This document shows, piece after piece, positions 15,108-23,585 of a stretch of 64,000 bases of DNA. The position numbers were made by a program, and so were the translations under genes. The first letter of the stretch is position 1, and each line of letters begins with the position of its first letter. The DNA is from Nocardia sp. MH4. GTDB taxonomy: Bacteria > Actinomycetota > Actinomycetes > Mycobacteriales > Mycobacteriaceae. The stretch spans positions 16,131 through 80,130 of the forward strand of contig NZ_LPNR01000135.1 in the NCBI RefSeq assembly GCF_019266065.1, given 5' to 3'. Under the pieces are notes generated by a model. That model was not told the DNA's origin and made no database searches. It saw only the letters and a list, made by a program, of their open reading frames with translations.

Positions 15108-16085
15108 TCAGGGAATGAGGGCCGGGGTCAGGTCGAGGTCGGGGGGTGGACGGAGGCGGCGGAGGGTGCCGTCGATGCTGGTGACGTAGAGGGACCAGGC
15201 GGAGCCGTCGGGGGCGAGGCGGGCGGAGGTGGGGCCGATCGGGGGCAGGGCGGGGAGGGGACTGGTCGGGGGTGTGGTCCAGCCGGTGGCGAGGGTGCAC
15301 CAGTGGCCGGTGGCGGTGTCGACCTGGTAGACGCTGCCGGAGTAGTCGCCGGCGACGAACGCCAGTCCGCTCGCGGTGGTGTCGAGGTCGTCGAGGCCGG
15401 GCAACAGGCCGTCGGGGATCGAGGCGATCGGGGTCGGGCGATCGGGGGCGTCGAGGGGCACGCGCAGGATCTGGGAGGTGGCGACGTCCTCGGTGAGGAC
15501 GGCCCGGTGGTCGGCGGTGAGGGCGAGGCCGTTGGGGCGGGGCACCGGGGACCAGCCGAGGGTGAATTCGCCGGTGGCGGGGCGATATCGGCTGATGCCG
15601 ACCGGCGGCCACGGGATCGACAGCTGAGACAGCAGCAGGTCGCCGTCGGGGAGCAGGAGCAGGCCGTTGGGTTGGACCAGATCCGGCAACAGCACGGTGA
15701 CCTCCCCGGTCGGGAGGTGCAGTCGCCGCAGGGTGCCACCGCCGCCGGGGGTGGTGCCGTCGCCGGTGAGGAAGTAGAGGTCCGCACCCGAGCGGCGCAG
15801 ACCGGCGGGATTGTCCAGCCCGGTGAGCAGCGTGCTGACTCGGCCGTCGGCGTCGACGTGGCGCAGCTCGCCACGCACGATCCCGGTGACGTAGAAGCCG
15901 CCCGCGCCGTCGTACTCCAGGTTCTCCAGGCCGCCGAGGTCGGCAGCCAAGATCTCGACCTGCCACGTGGCACCGCATCCGGCCCCGGCCTGCGCCTGTC
16001 CCACCGGCCCGATCCCGGTGACCGCCACTGCGGCGAGTGCGGTTGCCAGACAACGGATATAGCGCGTGCCGGAGCGTCGATCCAT
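15108..16085 (-). CDS. Secreted six-bladed beta-propeller (ScyD/SMP-30-like) protein
   Basis: This 325-residue protein begins with a signal peptide (CLATALAAVAVTGIGPVG, likely cleavage after AQA near residue 33). The mature part consists of repeats such as LGGLENLEYDGAGGFYVTG, GLDNPAGLRRSGADLYFLTG and LVQPNGLLLLPDGDLLLSQ, typical of SMP-30/gluconolactonase or ScyD/ScyE beta-propellers. It probably acts outside the membrane, but catalytic metal ligands of lactonases are not evident. ATG 16085 gives a clean signal peptide. It lies 9 bases after the VOC gene on the same strand, so the two may be co-transcribed. Confidence 0.75.
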   Translation of the reverse strand: MDRRSGTRYIRCLATALAAVAVTGIGPVGQAQAGAGCGATWQVEILAADLGGLENLEYDGAGGFYVTGIVRGELRHVDADGRVSTLLTGLDNPAGLRRSGADLYFLTGDGTTPGGGGTLRRLHLPTGEVTVLLPDLVQPNGLLLLPDGDLLLSQLSIPWPPVGISRYRPATGEFTLGWSPVPRPNGLALTADHRAVLTEDVATSQILRVPLDAPDRPTPIASIPDGLLPGLDDLDTTASGLAFVAGDYSGSVYQVDTATGHWCTLATGWTTPPTSPLPALPPIGPTSARLAPDGSAWSLYVTSIDGTLRRLRPPPDLDLTPALIP

Positions 16086-16094
16086 GGCCGTAGC

Positions 16095-16850
16095 CTAACC
16101 GTCGCCCGGCCGCGCCGCGCCGCCGCGGCCGGGTGCGGTGGTGGTCAGCCAGGTGGCGAGCACCGCGGAGGCGGCGGTGTCGGCGGACAGGGCCGCGTGC
16201 TCCTCGGTGGTCAACTCGACGGCGTCCAGCTCCGCCCGCCAGTGCGCGAGCCGTTCGGGTTCCTCGGTCGCGACCGCGATCTCGGCCAGCGCGGCGAAGG
16301 TGCGGGCCCGCTCGGGAGCCGACGCGGCCGTGGCGAACCGGCGCAGACCAGTTTCCAGGACCCGGGCGGCCGCCTTGTCGTCGTTCTTGAAATCGCGCAG
16401 GATGCGGGCATTGTCGAGGACCCTGGCCAGCCCGGTCAGCGCCCGCGAGCCGCCGTACTCGACGTCCATCGGCTCGTCGCGCTGGATCACCAGCAGGGTG
16501 TTCCCGACAGGATCGACGAGGGAGAACCGGGACTGTCCCGGCCGGAACCGGGTGATCCGGGGCATCCCCTTGGCGGGGATCTTGCCGTAGTGGGCCCGCA
16601 GCGCCGTGGTGAAGTCGGCGTGGCGGGCGGCGACATCGTCGACCATCACCAGCGCCCCCACGTGTTCGGTGGGCAGCTCGACCCCGGGCGGCGCGGGCGC
16701 GAAATGCAGTGCGCACCCGTGGCCTTCGACCGCGCCATAGACATAAGGCCTGGACTGCTCGTAGGTGACGGTGTAACCGAGCGCCTGATAGAACGCCAAG
16801 GTGCTCGGCAGATCGCCACTCCACAGCATCGGCACGGCGGTATCGGACAT
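16095..16850 (-). CDS. VOC (glyoxalase/bleomycin resistance-like) protein with a C-terminal extension
   Basis: This 251-residue protein starts at ATG 16850, preceded by AAGGA at good spacing. Residues 1-125 form a vicinal-oxygen-chelate domain (VPMLWSGDLPSTLAFYQALGY, then YVYGAVEGHGCALHF, VDDVAARHADF and RFSLVDPVGNTLLVIQ), as in bleomycin-resistance proteins. The remaining half (about 130-240) is helical and alanine-rich, with the look of a tetratricopeptide-like region. That combination occurs in some actinobacterial VOC proteins. The ligand is unknown. The next gene downstream is the secreted propeller protein. Confidence 0.8.
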   Translation of the reverse strand: MSDTAVPMLWSGDLPSTLAFYQALGYTVTYEQSRPYVYGAVEGHGCALHFAPAPPGVELPTEHVGALVMVDDVAARHADFTTALRAHYGKIPAKGMPRITRFRPGQSRFSLVDPVGNTLLVIQRDEPMDVEYGGSRALTGLARVLDNARILRDFKNDDKAAARVLETGLRRFATAASAPERARTFAALAEIAVATEEPERLAHWRAELDAVELTTEEHAALSADTAASAVLATWLTTTAPGRGGAARPGDG

Positions 16851-16932
16851 CGGGATCCTTCCGGAGAACGGGTCGGTCGGATCCGAGGTTAGGAACAGTC
16901 GCGCGAAACCGCCCATAACTCGTCGGCCGCGC

Positions 16933-17100
16933 TCAGCGGCCGCTCGGCGGTGATCCGCGCGGCACACCGGATCGGAGGACATTCGCCAGGGCGCACACCA
17001 GCACCTCGTGCCCCTGCGTGCGCAGCCGCACCGCGAGGGCGAGTAGCGGCTGCACCGCACCGCGCGGCGTGATCGTCGACACGAGAACCCGCGTGTCACA
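16933..17100 (-). pseudogene. Relic of an MGT-type (GT1) glycosyltransferase, N-terminal end only
   Basis: Reading the minus strand gives about 55 codons with TRVLVSTITPRGAVQPLLAL then AVRLRTQGHEVLVCALANV, ending at a stop at 16933-16935. This is the unmistakable N-terminus of macrolide/glycopeptide-type GT1 glycosyltransferases, in which V-L-V-S-T-I-x-x-R-G-x-V-Q-P and GHEV-x-VCA are conserved, but those proteins have about 400 residues. No ATG or GTG start is in register at the expected place, and nothing of the remaining 350 residues follows in any frame. The 395-base gap between the VOC and PPOX genes otherwise holds no gene. It is therefore a decayed remnant. Confidence 0.75.
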
Positions 17101-17245
17101 CCCCGTCCCGCGTCCGGATCTCGGCGCGCGAACCGCGGTTGCGTACCCTCTGGCCGCACCTGCGGCGATCCTCGTCGGCCGGTTGACGATGACGGGGAAC
17201 GCGGTGGCCGCTGCCGTGCGCGGCGGATGTCACTAGGCTGCGGGC

Positions 17246-17626
17246 ATGACCAACCGCCTCGGCGAGCTGCAGACCGCGAACTTCGTTCTCCTCACCACGT
17301 TCCGCAAGGACGGCACCCCGGTGGGCACCGCCGTGTGGGCCGTCGCCCGCGAGGACAAACTGTTCGTGTGGACCGTCACCGACAGCTGGAAAGTGAAGCG
17401 GATCCGCCGCAATCCCGACGTGACCCTGCAGCCGTGCGACGCGCGCGGCAAGGCGCACGGCGACGTCGTCACCGGCACCGCCCGCATCCTCGACGCCGCC
17501 GAGACCGAGCAGGTGCGCTCCTGGCTGCGCCGCAAGTACTGGCTGACCGGCCCGCTGGTCATCCTCGCCAGCAACCTGCGCCGGGGCAAGGCTGGCACCA
17601 TCGGCATCGAGATCACGCCCGCCTGA
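17246..17626 (+). CDS. PPOX-class F420-dependent oxidoreductase-like protein
   Basis: This 126-residue split-barrel protein has ANFVLLTTFRKDGTPVGTAVW at residues about 9-29, then LFVWTVTDSWKVKRIRRNP and the C-terminal TIGIEITPA. This is the layout of the small PPOX/Rv2074-like group in actinobacteria, which bind deazaflavin F420 or flavin and reduce small molecules; some reduce biliverdin. The ATG at 17246 gives the standard N-terminus. It is a single gene between the glycosyltransferase relic and a thiolase gene. Confidence 0.85.
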   Translation: MTNRLGELQTANFVLLTTFRKDGTPVGTAVWAVAREDKLFVWTVTDSWKVKRIRRNPDVTLQPCDARGKAHGDVVTGTARILDAAETEQVRSWLRRKYWLTGPLVILASNLRRGKAGTIGIEITPA

Positions 17627-17702
17627 CAGATCGACCGAAGCAGTACCCAGTACCCGGGGTATCGGATAACGTGGGCTCAGCGGAACCTCCGAAGGGACTC
17701 AC

Positions 17703-18992
17703 ATGGCCGACAAACGCACCCGCGCCGTCGTCGTCGCGGGCGCGCGCACGCCGTTCGTGCGCGCGTTCACCGATTTCACCCGCCTCGACAGCATCGCCCT
17801 GGCCGGCGCCGCTGTGCGCGGACTGATCGAGCGCACCGGGATCGCGCCGGGGGAGATCCAGTCGATCGTGTGGGGCGGGGTGGTGCTGCCGAGCCACGCG
17901 CCCAACATCGCCCGTGAAGTGGCACTCGACCTGGAACTGGACTTCGGGTGCGAGGGCTACACGGTGACCAGGGCGTGCGCGTCGGGTCTGCAGGCAATCA
18001 CCTCGGCGGCCGCGGCCATCGAACGCGGCGAGTACGACATCATGATCGCCGGTGGCAGCGACTCCACCAGCAATGCCGAGATCAAGCTTCCGCAGAAGGT
18101 CGTGCACGCCGTCGCGCCGGTGGCGCTGGGCAAGCCGAAGCCCAAGGACTACCTCGACGTGGTCCGTCAGCTCGCGCCGTTCACCGACATCCTGCCGCGT
18201 CAGCCCAAGATCTCCGAGCGCACCACCGGCGAGGTGATGGGCGAGTCCGCCGAGAAGATGGCCAGGATCAACGGCATCTCCCGCGCCGACCAGGACGAGT
18301 TCGCAGCCCGCTCGCACCACCGCGCCGCGGCCGCCATCGCCTCGGGCCGCTTCGACGACGAAGTGGTCCCGGTGACCACCCCGTCGGGCACGCGGATCGA
18401 GACCGACGGCCTGGTCCGCGCGAACACCAGCGTCGACAAACTCGCGACACTGCAGCCGGTGTTCGCCAAGGGCGGCACGGTCACCGCGGGCAATGCCAGC
18501 CCGCTCACCGACGGCGCCTCGGCGGTGCTGCTCATGAGCGAGGAGAAGGCCCGCGCCCTCGGCTTCACCCCGCTGGCGGCCCTGCGCTCCTGGAGTTTCG
18601 TCAGTGTCGACCCCGCCGACCAGGTCCTCATCGGCCCCGCGATCTCCATGCCACGCGCCCTCGACAAGGCGGGCATGACCCTGGCCGACATCGACCTCGT
18701 CGACATCCACGAGGCCTTCGCCGCCCAGACCCTCTCGGTCCTGCGCATGCTGGAAAGCCCCGACTGGGCCAAGTCGCGTCTCGACCGCGACGAGCCGGTC
18801 GGCACCGTGGACATCGACAAACTCAACGTCCACGGCGGCTCCATTTCCCTGGGCCACCCCTTCGGCGCCACCGGCGCCCGCATGGTCACCACCATGGCCA
18901 ACGAACTGGCCCGCACCGGCAAACAGACCGCCCTGCTCGGCATCTGCGCCGCCGGCGGCATCGGCGCGTCCGCCGTCCTCGAACGCGTGTGA
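17703..18992 (+). CDS. Acetyl-CoA acetyltransferase / 3-ketoacyl-CoA thiolase (FadA2/FadI-like)
   Basis: This 429-residue thiolase has the nucleophile C92 in TRACASG, the second active-site region HEAFAAQ, GHPFGATGAR with the histidine base, and the C-terminal catalytic cysteine in CAAGGIG. It cleaves 3-ketoacyl-CoA to acetyl-CoA plus a shortened acyl-CoA, or runs in the synthetic direction. Its length and pattern fit the FadI/FadA2 class more than the 390-residue FadA class. No fadB-type partner is adjacent. The convergent tldE gene ends 10 bases away. Confidence 0.9.
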   Translation: MADKRTRAVVVAGARTPFVRAFTDFTRLDSIALAGAAVRGLIERTGIAPGEIQSIVWGGVVLPSHAPNIAREVALDLELDFGCEGYTVTRACASGLQAITSAAAAIERGEYDIMIAGGSDSTSNAEIKLPQKVVHAVAPVALGKPKPKDYLDVVRQLAPFTDILPRQPKISERTTGEVMGESAEKMARINGISRADQDEFAARSHHRAAAAIASGRFDDEVVPVTTPSGTRIETDGLVRANTSVDKLATLQPVFAKGGTVTAGNASPLTDGASAVLLMSEEKARALGFTPLAALRSWSFVSVDPADQVLIGPAISMPRALDKAGMTLADIDLVDIHEAFAAQTLSVLRMLESPDWAKSRLDRDEPVGTVDIDKLNVHGGSISLGHPFGATGARMVTTMANELARTGKQTALLGICAAGGIGASAVLERV

Positions 18993-19001
18993 GCCGACGA
19001 C

Positions 19002-20396
19002 CTACGTCGCCTGGCTCACCGAGGACATGTGGAAGTCGGGGATGCGCAGGGGCGGCATGGCGGTGCGGGTGAACCAGTCCTTCCATTCGCGGGGGAGGGT
19101 GATCTCGGTGGCGCCGGCTTCGGTGATGCGCCGCAGCAGGTCCAGGGGGCTCTCGTTGAAGCGGAAGTTGTTGACGGCGGCCGTGACCCGGCCGTCTTCG
19201 ACGAGGTAGACGCCGTCGCGGGTGAGGCCGGTGAGCAGGAGAGTGGCCGGGTCGACCTCGCGGATGTACCAGAGGCAGGTCAGCAGGAGGCCGCGTTCGG
19301 TGCGGGCGATCATGTCGTCCAGGGACGCGTCGGAGCCGCCGGTGAGGAGCAGGTTCTCACCGGGAACGGTGGCGGGAGCCGAGAATTCGGCGGCGGTGGC
19401 GCGGGGGTAGACCAGTGATTCGATGACGCCGGCGCCGATCCAGTCGACGCGCTGGGCGGACAGGCCGTTGTCGAACACCGACAGCGACTCCGACGACGAC
19501 GGGGTCGCCACGAAGGGGCGGTATTCCAGGCCGCTCGCGTTCGGGTCGGAGTAGAGGGTCAGCGGAATGTCGCTGAGCCGCTCACCGATCCGGGTGCCGC
19601 CCGCGCGGGAGAACGCGGTGTGGCCCTCGTGCGCGCCGCGGCCCTCCATCGTCCAGGCGAGGTAGATCATCAAGTCGGCCACCGCCGACGGCGGCAGCAG
19701 CGTCTCGTAGCGGCCCGCGGGCAGGTCGACGCGGGTGGCCGACCAGTCCAGTCGCCGCGACAGCTCGGCCAGCAGGCCGGGCGTGTCGACATCGGTGAAG
19801 TCGGCGGTGCCGACACCTACCCAGGCGCTGGCCAGATCGGCGCCCTCGCCGTGCTTTCCGTTGATCTCGACCGAGCCGGTGGGCTGGCTGAACCGGCGGC
19901 GGATGCCGGTGGAGGTGCCCAGCCAGGTGGTGTGCAGCTGGTGATGGGCGAAACCGTAGAGGCGGTCGGTACCGTCGAAACCGGTTGACAGGTCGCGGGC
20001 GAGACCGGCGAACACGTCGATCTCGGTGGCGCCGGGCGCGTGGTCCCACGTGGCGGTGTCGTCGACCGTGGGTTCGAGCAGCGGCATCGCGTCGCGGGCC
20101 GGGGTCGCCGTGCGAGCGGCCTCCTCGCTGGCGCGCACCACGGCCTCGATCTCGGCCGGATCGACACTGGTGGAGCTGATGCTGCCGACGCGGGCGGCGT
20201 TCGGGCCGTCCCGGAACACCGAGATCACCGCCCAGTCGCGTGACACCGACGACCCGTTGGTGGTCATCGAGTTGCCCGCCCAGCGCAGCGACGCCTCGTG
20301 CGCGTCGGTGACGATCACGATCGCCTCGTCGGCCTTCGACGCCGCCAGCGCGCGCTCGACCACCGCGCCCGCGGGGAACACACCCGATGCACTCAC
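19002..20396 (-). CDS. tldE: TldE/PmbA-like subunit of the TldD-TldE protease
   Basis: This 464-residue protein belongs to the TldD/PmbA family and lacks the metal-binding HExxxH motif, as expected for the TldE subunit. Blocks such as GTSTGIRRRFSQPTGSVEI, LPAGRYETLLPPSAVADL, NGLSAQRVDWIG and the glycine-rich GENLLLTGG are typical. TldD and TldE form a protease complex that trims modified peptides and degrades the CcdA antitoxin in E. coli. The GTG start overlaps the tldD stop by four bases (GTGA), so the pair is translationally coupled. Confidence 0.88.
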   Translation of the reverse strand: MSASGVFPAGAVVERALAASKADEAIVIVTDAHEASLRWAGNSMTTNGSSVSRDWAVISVFRDGPNAARVGSISSTSVDPAEIEAVVRASEEAARTATPARDAMPLLEPTVDDTATWDHAPGATEIDVFAGLARDLSTGFDGTDRLYGFAHHQLHTTWLGTSTGIRRRFSQPTGSVEINGKHGEGADLASAWVGVGTADFTDVDTPGLLAELSRRLDWSATRVDLPAGRYETLLPPSAVADLMIYLAWTMEGRGAHEGHTAFSRAGGTRIGERLSDIPLTLYSDPNASGLEYRPFVATPSSSESLSVFDNGLSAQRVDWIGAGVIESLVYPRATAAEFSAPATVPGENLLLTGGSDASLDDMIARTERGLLLTCLWYIREVDPATLLLTGLTRDGVYLVEDGRVTAAVNNFRFNESPLDLLRRITEAGATEITLPREWKDWFTRTAMPPLRIPDFHMSSVSQAT

Positions 20397-21922
20397 TGGC
20401 CACCCTCCGTCCGGGTATTGAGAATGTTGACCCCGCGCACCAGCACCGACGGGCAGCCATGGCTCACGGCCGCCACCTGACCGGGCTGGGCCTTGCCGCA
20501 GTTGAACGCGCCGCCGAGCTGCCAGGTGCTCGGCCCGCCGACCGCCTCCATCGCACCCCAGAAATCGGTGGTCGTCGCCTGGTAGGCGACATCGCGCAGC
20601 TGGCCGGCCAGCTCCCCGTTGCGAATCCGGAAGAACCGCTGCCCGGTGAACTGGAAGTTGTAGCGCTGCATGTCGATCGACCACGACTTGTCGCCGACGA
20701 TGTAGATGCCGTCGGAGACCCGCGAGATCAACTCGGCGGTCGTCGTGTCGCGCTCCGGATCCGGCTGCAGCGAGACGTTCGCCATCCGCTGGATCGGCAC
20801 GTGGTGCGGCGAATCGGCGTAGGAGCAGCCGTTGGACCGGTCCAGGCCGAGGCGCGGGGCGAACACCCGGTCGAGCTGGTAGCCGACCAGGACGCCGCCA
20901 CGCACCAGATCCCACTGCTGGCCCGCCACGCCGTCGTCGTCGTAGCCGACCGTGGCCAGGCCGTTGACCTGGGTGCGGTCTCCGGTGACGTGCATGATCG
21001 GGGTGCCGTAGCGCAGCGTGCCGAGCTTGTCCGGGGTGGCGAACGAGGTACCCGCGTAGGCGGATTCGTAGCCGATGGCCCGGTCGTACTCGGTGGCGTG
21101 GCCGATGGACTCGTGAATGGTCAGCCACAGGTTGGTCGGGTCGATGACGAGGTCGGTGGGACCGGCGACGACGCTGGGCGCCTTCACCTTCTCGGCGAGC
21201 CACTCCGGGATTCGCGCGAGTTCGCCCGCCCAGTCCCAGGTTCCGTCGGCACCGGTGACGTATTCCCAGCCGCGGCCCGCGGGCGCGGCGAGGGTGCGCA
21301 TGGTCTCGAAGACCCCGGCGGCGGCGTCGACGGTGATCGCCTCGAGCTGCGGATGCAGCCGCACCCGCTGCTGGGTGATCGACGAGCCCGCTGTGTCGGC
21401 GTAGAAGACCTGCTCCTTGACCTGCAGCACCGACGCGGTCACGTGATCGACGCCGTCGGCGGCCGAGAGGCGCTCCGAATAGTCCTGCAGCAGTGCCACT
21501 TTGTCGGCTGTCGGCACCGTGAACGGGTCGAGGTCGTAGGCCGACACCCACGACACGTCCGCGTAGCGCGGCTCGTCGGCGAGTTCCACCCGCTCCCGGT
21601 TGAGCGAACGCAGCGTGGTCGCGACGGTGACCGCCCGCCGGGCCACCTCGGCGGCGGTGTCGGGGGTGAGCGCGGCGTGGGAAGCGAAACCCCAGGTGCC
21701 GTCGACGATCACGCGTACGGCCAGGCCGAGTTCGGTCGAGTCGGTGACGGCCTCGACCCGCCCGTCGCGCAAGCGGATGGACTGGGTCACCAGTCGCTGC
21801 ACCCGCAGATCGGCATGCTCGGCACCGGCCGCCCGGGCCGCCGACAGCGCGGCCTCGGCCAGCGCGCGCAAGCCGAGTGCGCGGAACTCCTCGTCCACTT
21901 CTCCGGAAGTCGCGGTAGTCAC
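20393..21922 (-). CDS. tldD: TldD-like zinc metallopeptidase subunit
   Basis: This 509-residue protein carries the metal motif HESIGHATEYDR (HExxxH) at about residues 264-275, the active site of the TldD peptidase, plus the family blocks YGTPIMHVTGDRTQ, GVLVGYQLDR and the C-terminal FNCGKAQPGQ. It pairs with TldE, encoded immediately downstream with a four-base overlap. The GTG at 21922 is taken as start; an upstream reading would add a proline-rich tail without support. The gene is divergent from a TetR gene. No modified-peptide cluster is in the window, so a general proteolytic role is likely. Confidence 0.9.
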   Translation of the reverse strand: MTTATSGEVDEEFRALGLRALAEAALSAARAAGAEHADLRVQRLVTQSIRLRDGRVEAVTDSTELGLAVRVIVDGTWGFASHAALTPDTAAEVARRAVTVATTLRSLNRERVELADEPRYADVSWVSAYDLDPFTVPTADKVALLQDYSERLSAADGVDHVTASVLQVKEQVFYADTAGSSITQQRVRLHPQLEAITVDAAAGVFETMRTLAAPAGRGWEYVTGADGTWDWAGELARIPEWLAEKVKAPSVVAGPTDLVIDPTNLWLTIHESIGHATEYDRAIGYESAYAGTSFATPDKLGTLRYGTPIMHVTGDRTQVNGLATVGYDDDGVAGQQWDLVRGGVLVGYQLDRVFAPRLGLDRSNGCSYADSPHHVPIQRMANVSLQPDPERDTTTAELISRVSDGIYIVGDKSWSIDMQRYNFQFTGQRFFRIRNGELAGQLRDVAYQATTTDFWGAMEAVGGPSTWQLGGAFNCGKAQPGQVAAVSHGCPSVLVRGVNILNTRTEGGQ

Positions 21923-22029
21923 CCGGCCTACGCTAGCCGGTGGCACCGACAGGCGGGAGCCGTGCCCGGGATTGCCGCCACTGCCAGGGCACCTTTCGTG
22001 TCAAGGTGCGCGAAACCCCGGTTCCGGCA

Positions 22030-22043
22030 GTCACAACCGTGAC
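22030..22043. promoter_or_regulatory. Candidate operator GTCAC-N4-GTGAC between tldD and a TetR gene
   Basis: Perfect five-base arms flank AACC, 47 bases upstream of the TetR start and 107 bases upstream of tldD. It could be an autoregulatory TetR site. The arms are short, so chance is possible. Confidence 0.3.
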
Positions 22044-22089
22044 GCGCTGATTCCGGTCCTCCCGCCGCGACGGCCCTCGATGCCGTAGG

Positions 22090-22749
22090 GTGCCCGCCGT
22101 GCCGCCATCCGCCCTCCGCGATCGAAAAAGGGAACGAACCCGTCGTGCGATCCTTATGGCCGCCGTCGGATTGTTCGAGGCCAGAGGCTATGAGGAAACG
22201 ACCGTGGCCGACATCGCGGCCGAGGCCGAGGTCGGCACCCGGACCTTCTTCAACTACTTCGCGAGCAAGGAAGAACTGCTCTTCCCCGAACCCGACGAAC
22301 GGGTGCGCGCCGCCGTCGCGGCGATCGCCACCCGGCGGCCGGGGGAACGACCCGTCGAGGTGTTGCTGCGCGCGCTGCGCGCCGCGGGCGACAACCCCGC
22401 CGAGCATCTCGCCGACGATCTGAACTCCCGGGTCGCGGCGCTGCGCGCGCAGGTCTCGCGCACCGTGCCCGCGGTGAGCGGCCGGGCCGCGCACGCTCAG
22501 CTCGTCGCGCAGCGCGAGATCGCCCGCCAGTTGCACAGCGCCTTCCCGCACGAGCTCGACGAGGTCGGCGCGGCGGCGCTGGTCGGTGCGGTCGTCGGCG
22601 CGGTCTCGGGGGCGCTGACGGTGCTGTTCCAGCAGCCCCAGCACGGCATCGACGACGGCGAACGACTACATCGCAAGATCCACGAGACCACCTCGCGGGT
22701 GCTGCAGCCGTGGCTGGCCGCCTCGGCCCCGGTCGAGCCGGCGCGCTAA
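22090..22749 (+). CDS. TetR family transcriptional regulator
   Basis: This protein of about 219 residues has a clear TetR HTH (RRAILMAAVGLFEARGYEE, then VADIAAEAEVGTRTFFNYF and SKEELLF at about residues 19-65) and a helical C-terminal domain related to the MftR-like C-terminal group. Two GTG starts, 22090 and 22099, are both possible; neither has a strong ribosome-binding site, and a near-leaderless message is plausible. It is divergent from tldD and overlaps the convergent TSUP gene by four bases. Its target is not identified. Confidence 0.82.
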   Translation: MPAVPPSALRDRKRERTRRAILMAAVGLFEARGYEETTVADIAAEAEVGTRTFFNYFASKEELLFPEPDERVRAAVAAIATRRPGERPVEVLLRALRAAGDNPAEHLADDLNSRVAALRAQVSRTVPAVSGRAAHAQLVAQREIARQLHSAFPHELDEVGAAALVGAVVGAVSGALTVLFQQPQHGIDDGERLHRKIHETTSRVLQPWLAASAPVEPAR

Positions 22750-23525
22750 CCGAACTGCTGCCAGCCCAGCCGGATCACCATCACCACGACCACGACCAGC
22801 AGTACGATCCGCACGAAACCGGCGCCCTTGGCCAGCGCCATCCGCGAACCGACCAGCGCGCCCGCGACATTCGCGACCGCCATGCCCGCGCCGAGGCCCC
22901 ACAGGATGTGCCCGGTCGCACCGAGGAACAGCAGCGCGCCGAGATTCGATCCGCAGTTGATCACCTTCGCCATGGCCGCGGCCCGCACGAACTCGGTGCC
23001 GAGCAGCGTCGCGAAGGTGATGATCAGGAACGTACCGGTGCCCGGCCCGAGCAGGCCGTCGTAGAGGCCGATCAGGCCGGCGGCCAGCGCCACCACCAGG
23101 ATCACCTTGCGGCGCGTCGGCGGATGGGTCGCCATGGTCATGCCGATCGAAGGTCGCAGCGTGACGAACAGCGCCACCCCGACCAGCACCACCATGACCA
23201 GGGGAATGAACAGCTCGCGGTCGATCAGCGAGACCGCCGCCGCGCCGCAGGCCGCGGCGATCGCGGCGATCACCGCGCCCGGAATCAGCACCTTCCACTG
23301 CATCGGCACCCGGCGCGCGAAGGTGATCACCGCGGTCGCCGTGCCGGAGAACGCGGCCAGCTTGTTGGTGCCGAGCGCCGTCTGCGGGGCGATGCCGGGC
23401 GCGACCAGGAACAGCGTCGGCAGGATGATCAATCCGCCGCCGCCGACCACCGCGTCGACCCATCCCGCCGCGGCCGCGGCCACCAGCAGGACCGTCCAGT
23501 CTCCTAGTTGCACCGGACCAGGCAA
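22746..23525 (-). CDS. TSUP family (TauE/SafE) sulfite/sulfur-anion exporter
   Basis: This 259-residue membrane protein has about eight hydrophobic helices and the TSUP motifs VDAVVGGGGLIILPTL near the start and LGTNKLAAFSGTATA, repeated in the second half as LYDGLLGPGTGTFL and AMAKVINCGSNLGA. TSUP proteins move sulfite, sulfoacetate, thiosulfate or related anions. The first in-frame codon is TTG 23525; GTG 23513 is a close alternative. It is divergent from the histidine kinase gene across about 60 bases and convergent with TetR. The substrate cannot be told. Confidence 0.85.
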   Translation of the reverse strand: MPGPVQLGDWTVLLVAAAAAGWVDAVVGGGGLIILPTLFLVAPGIAPQTALGTNKLAAFSGTATAVITFARRVPMQWKVLIPGAVIAAIAAACGAAAVSLIDRELFIPLVMVVLVGVALFVTLRPSIGMTMATHPPTRRKVILVVALAAGLIGLYDGLLGPGTGTFLIITFATLLGTEFVRAAAMAKVINCGSNLGALLFLGATGHILWGLGAGMAVANVAGALVGSRMALAKGAGFVRIVLLVVVVVMVIRLGWQQFG

Positions 23526-23585
23526 TCAAGATCACGCCCGGAAAGCCAACCGGGTCCGGCCGCACCCGGCCATTAGGCTGGGCCG

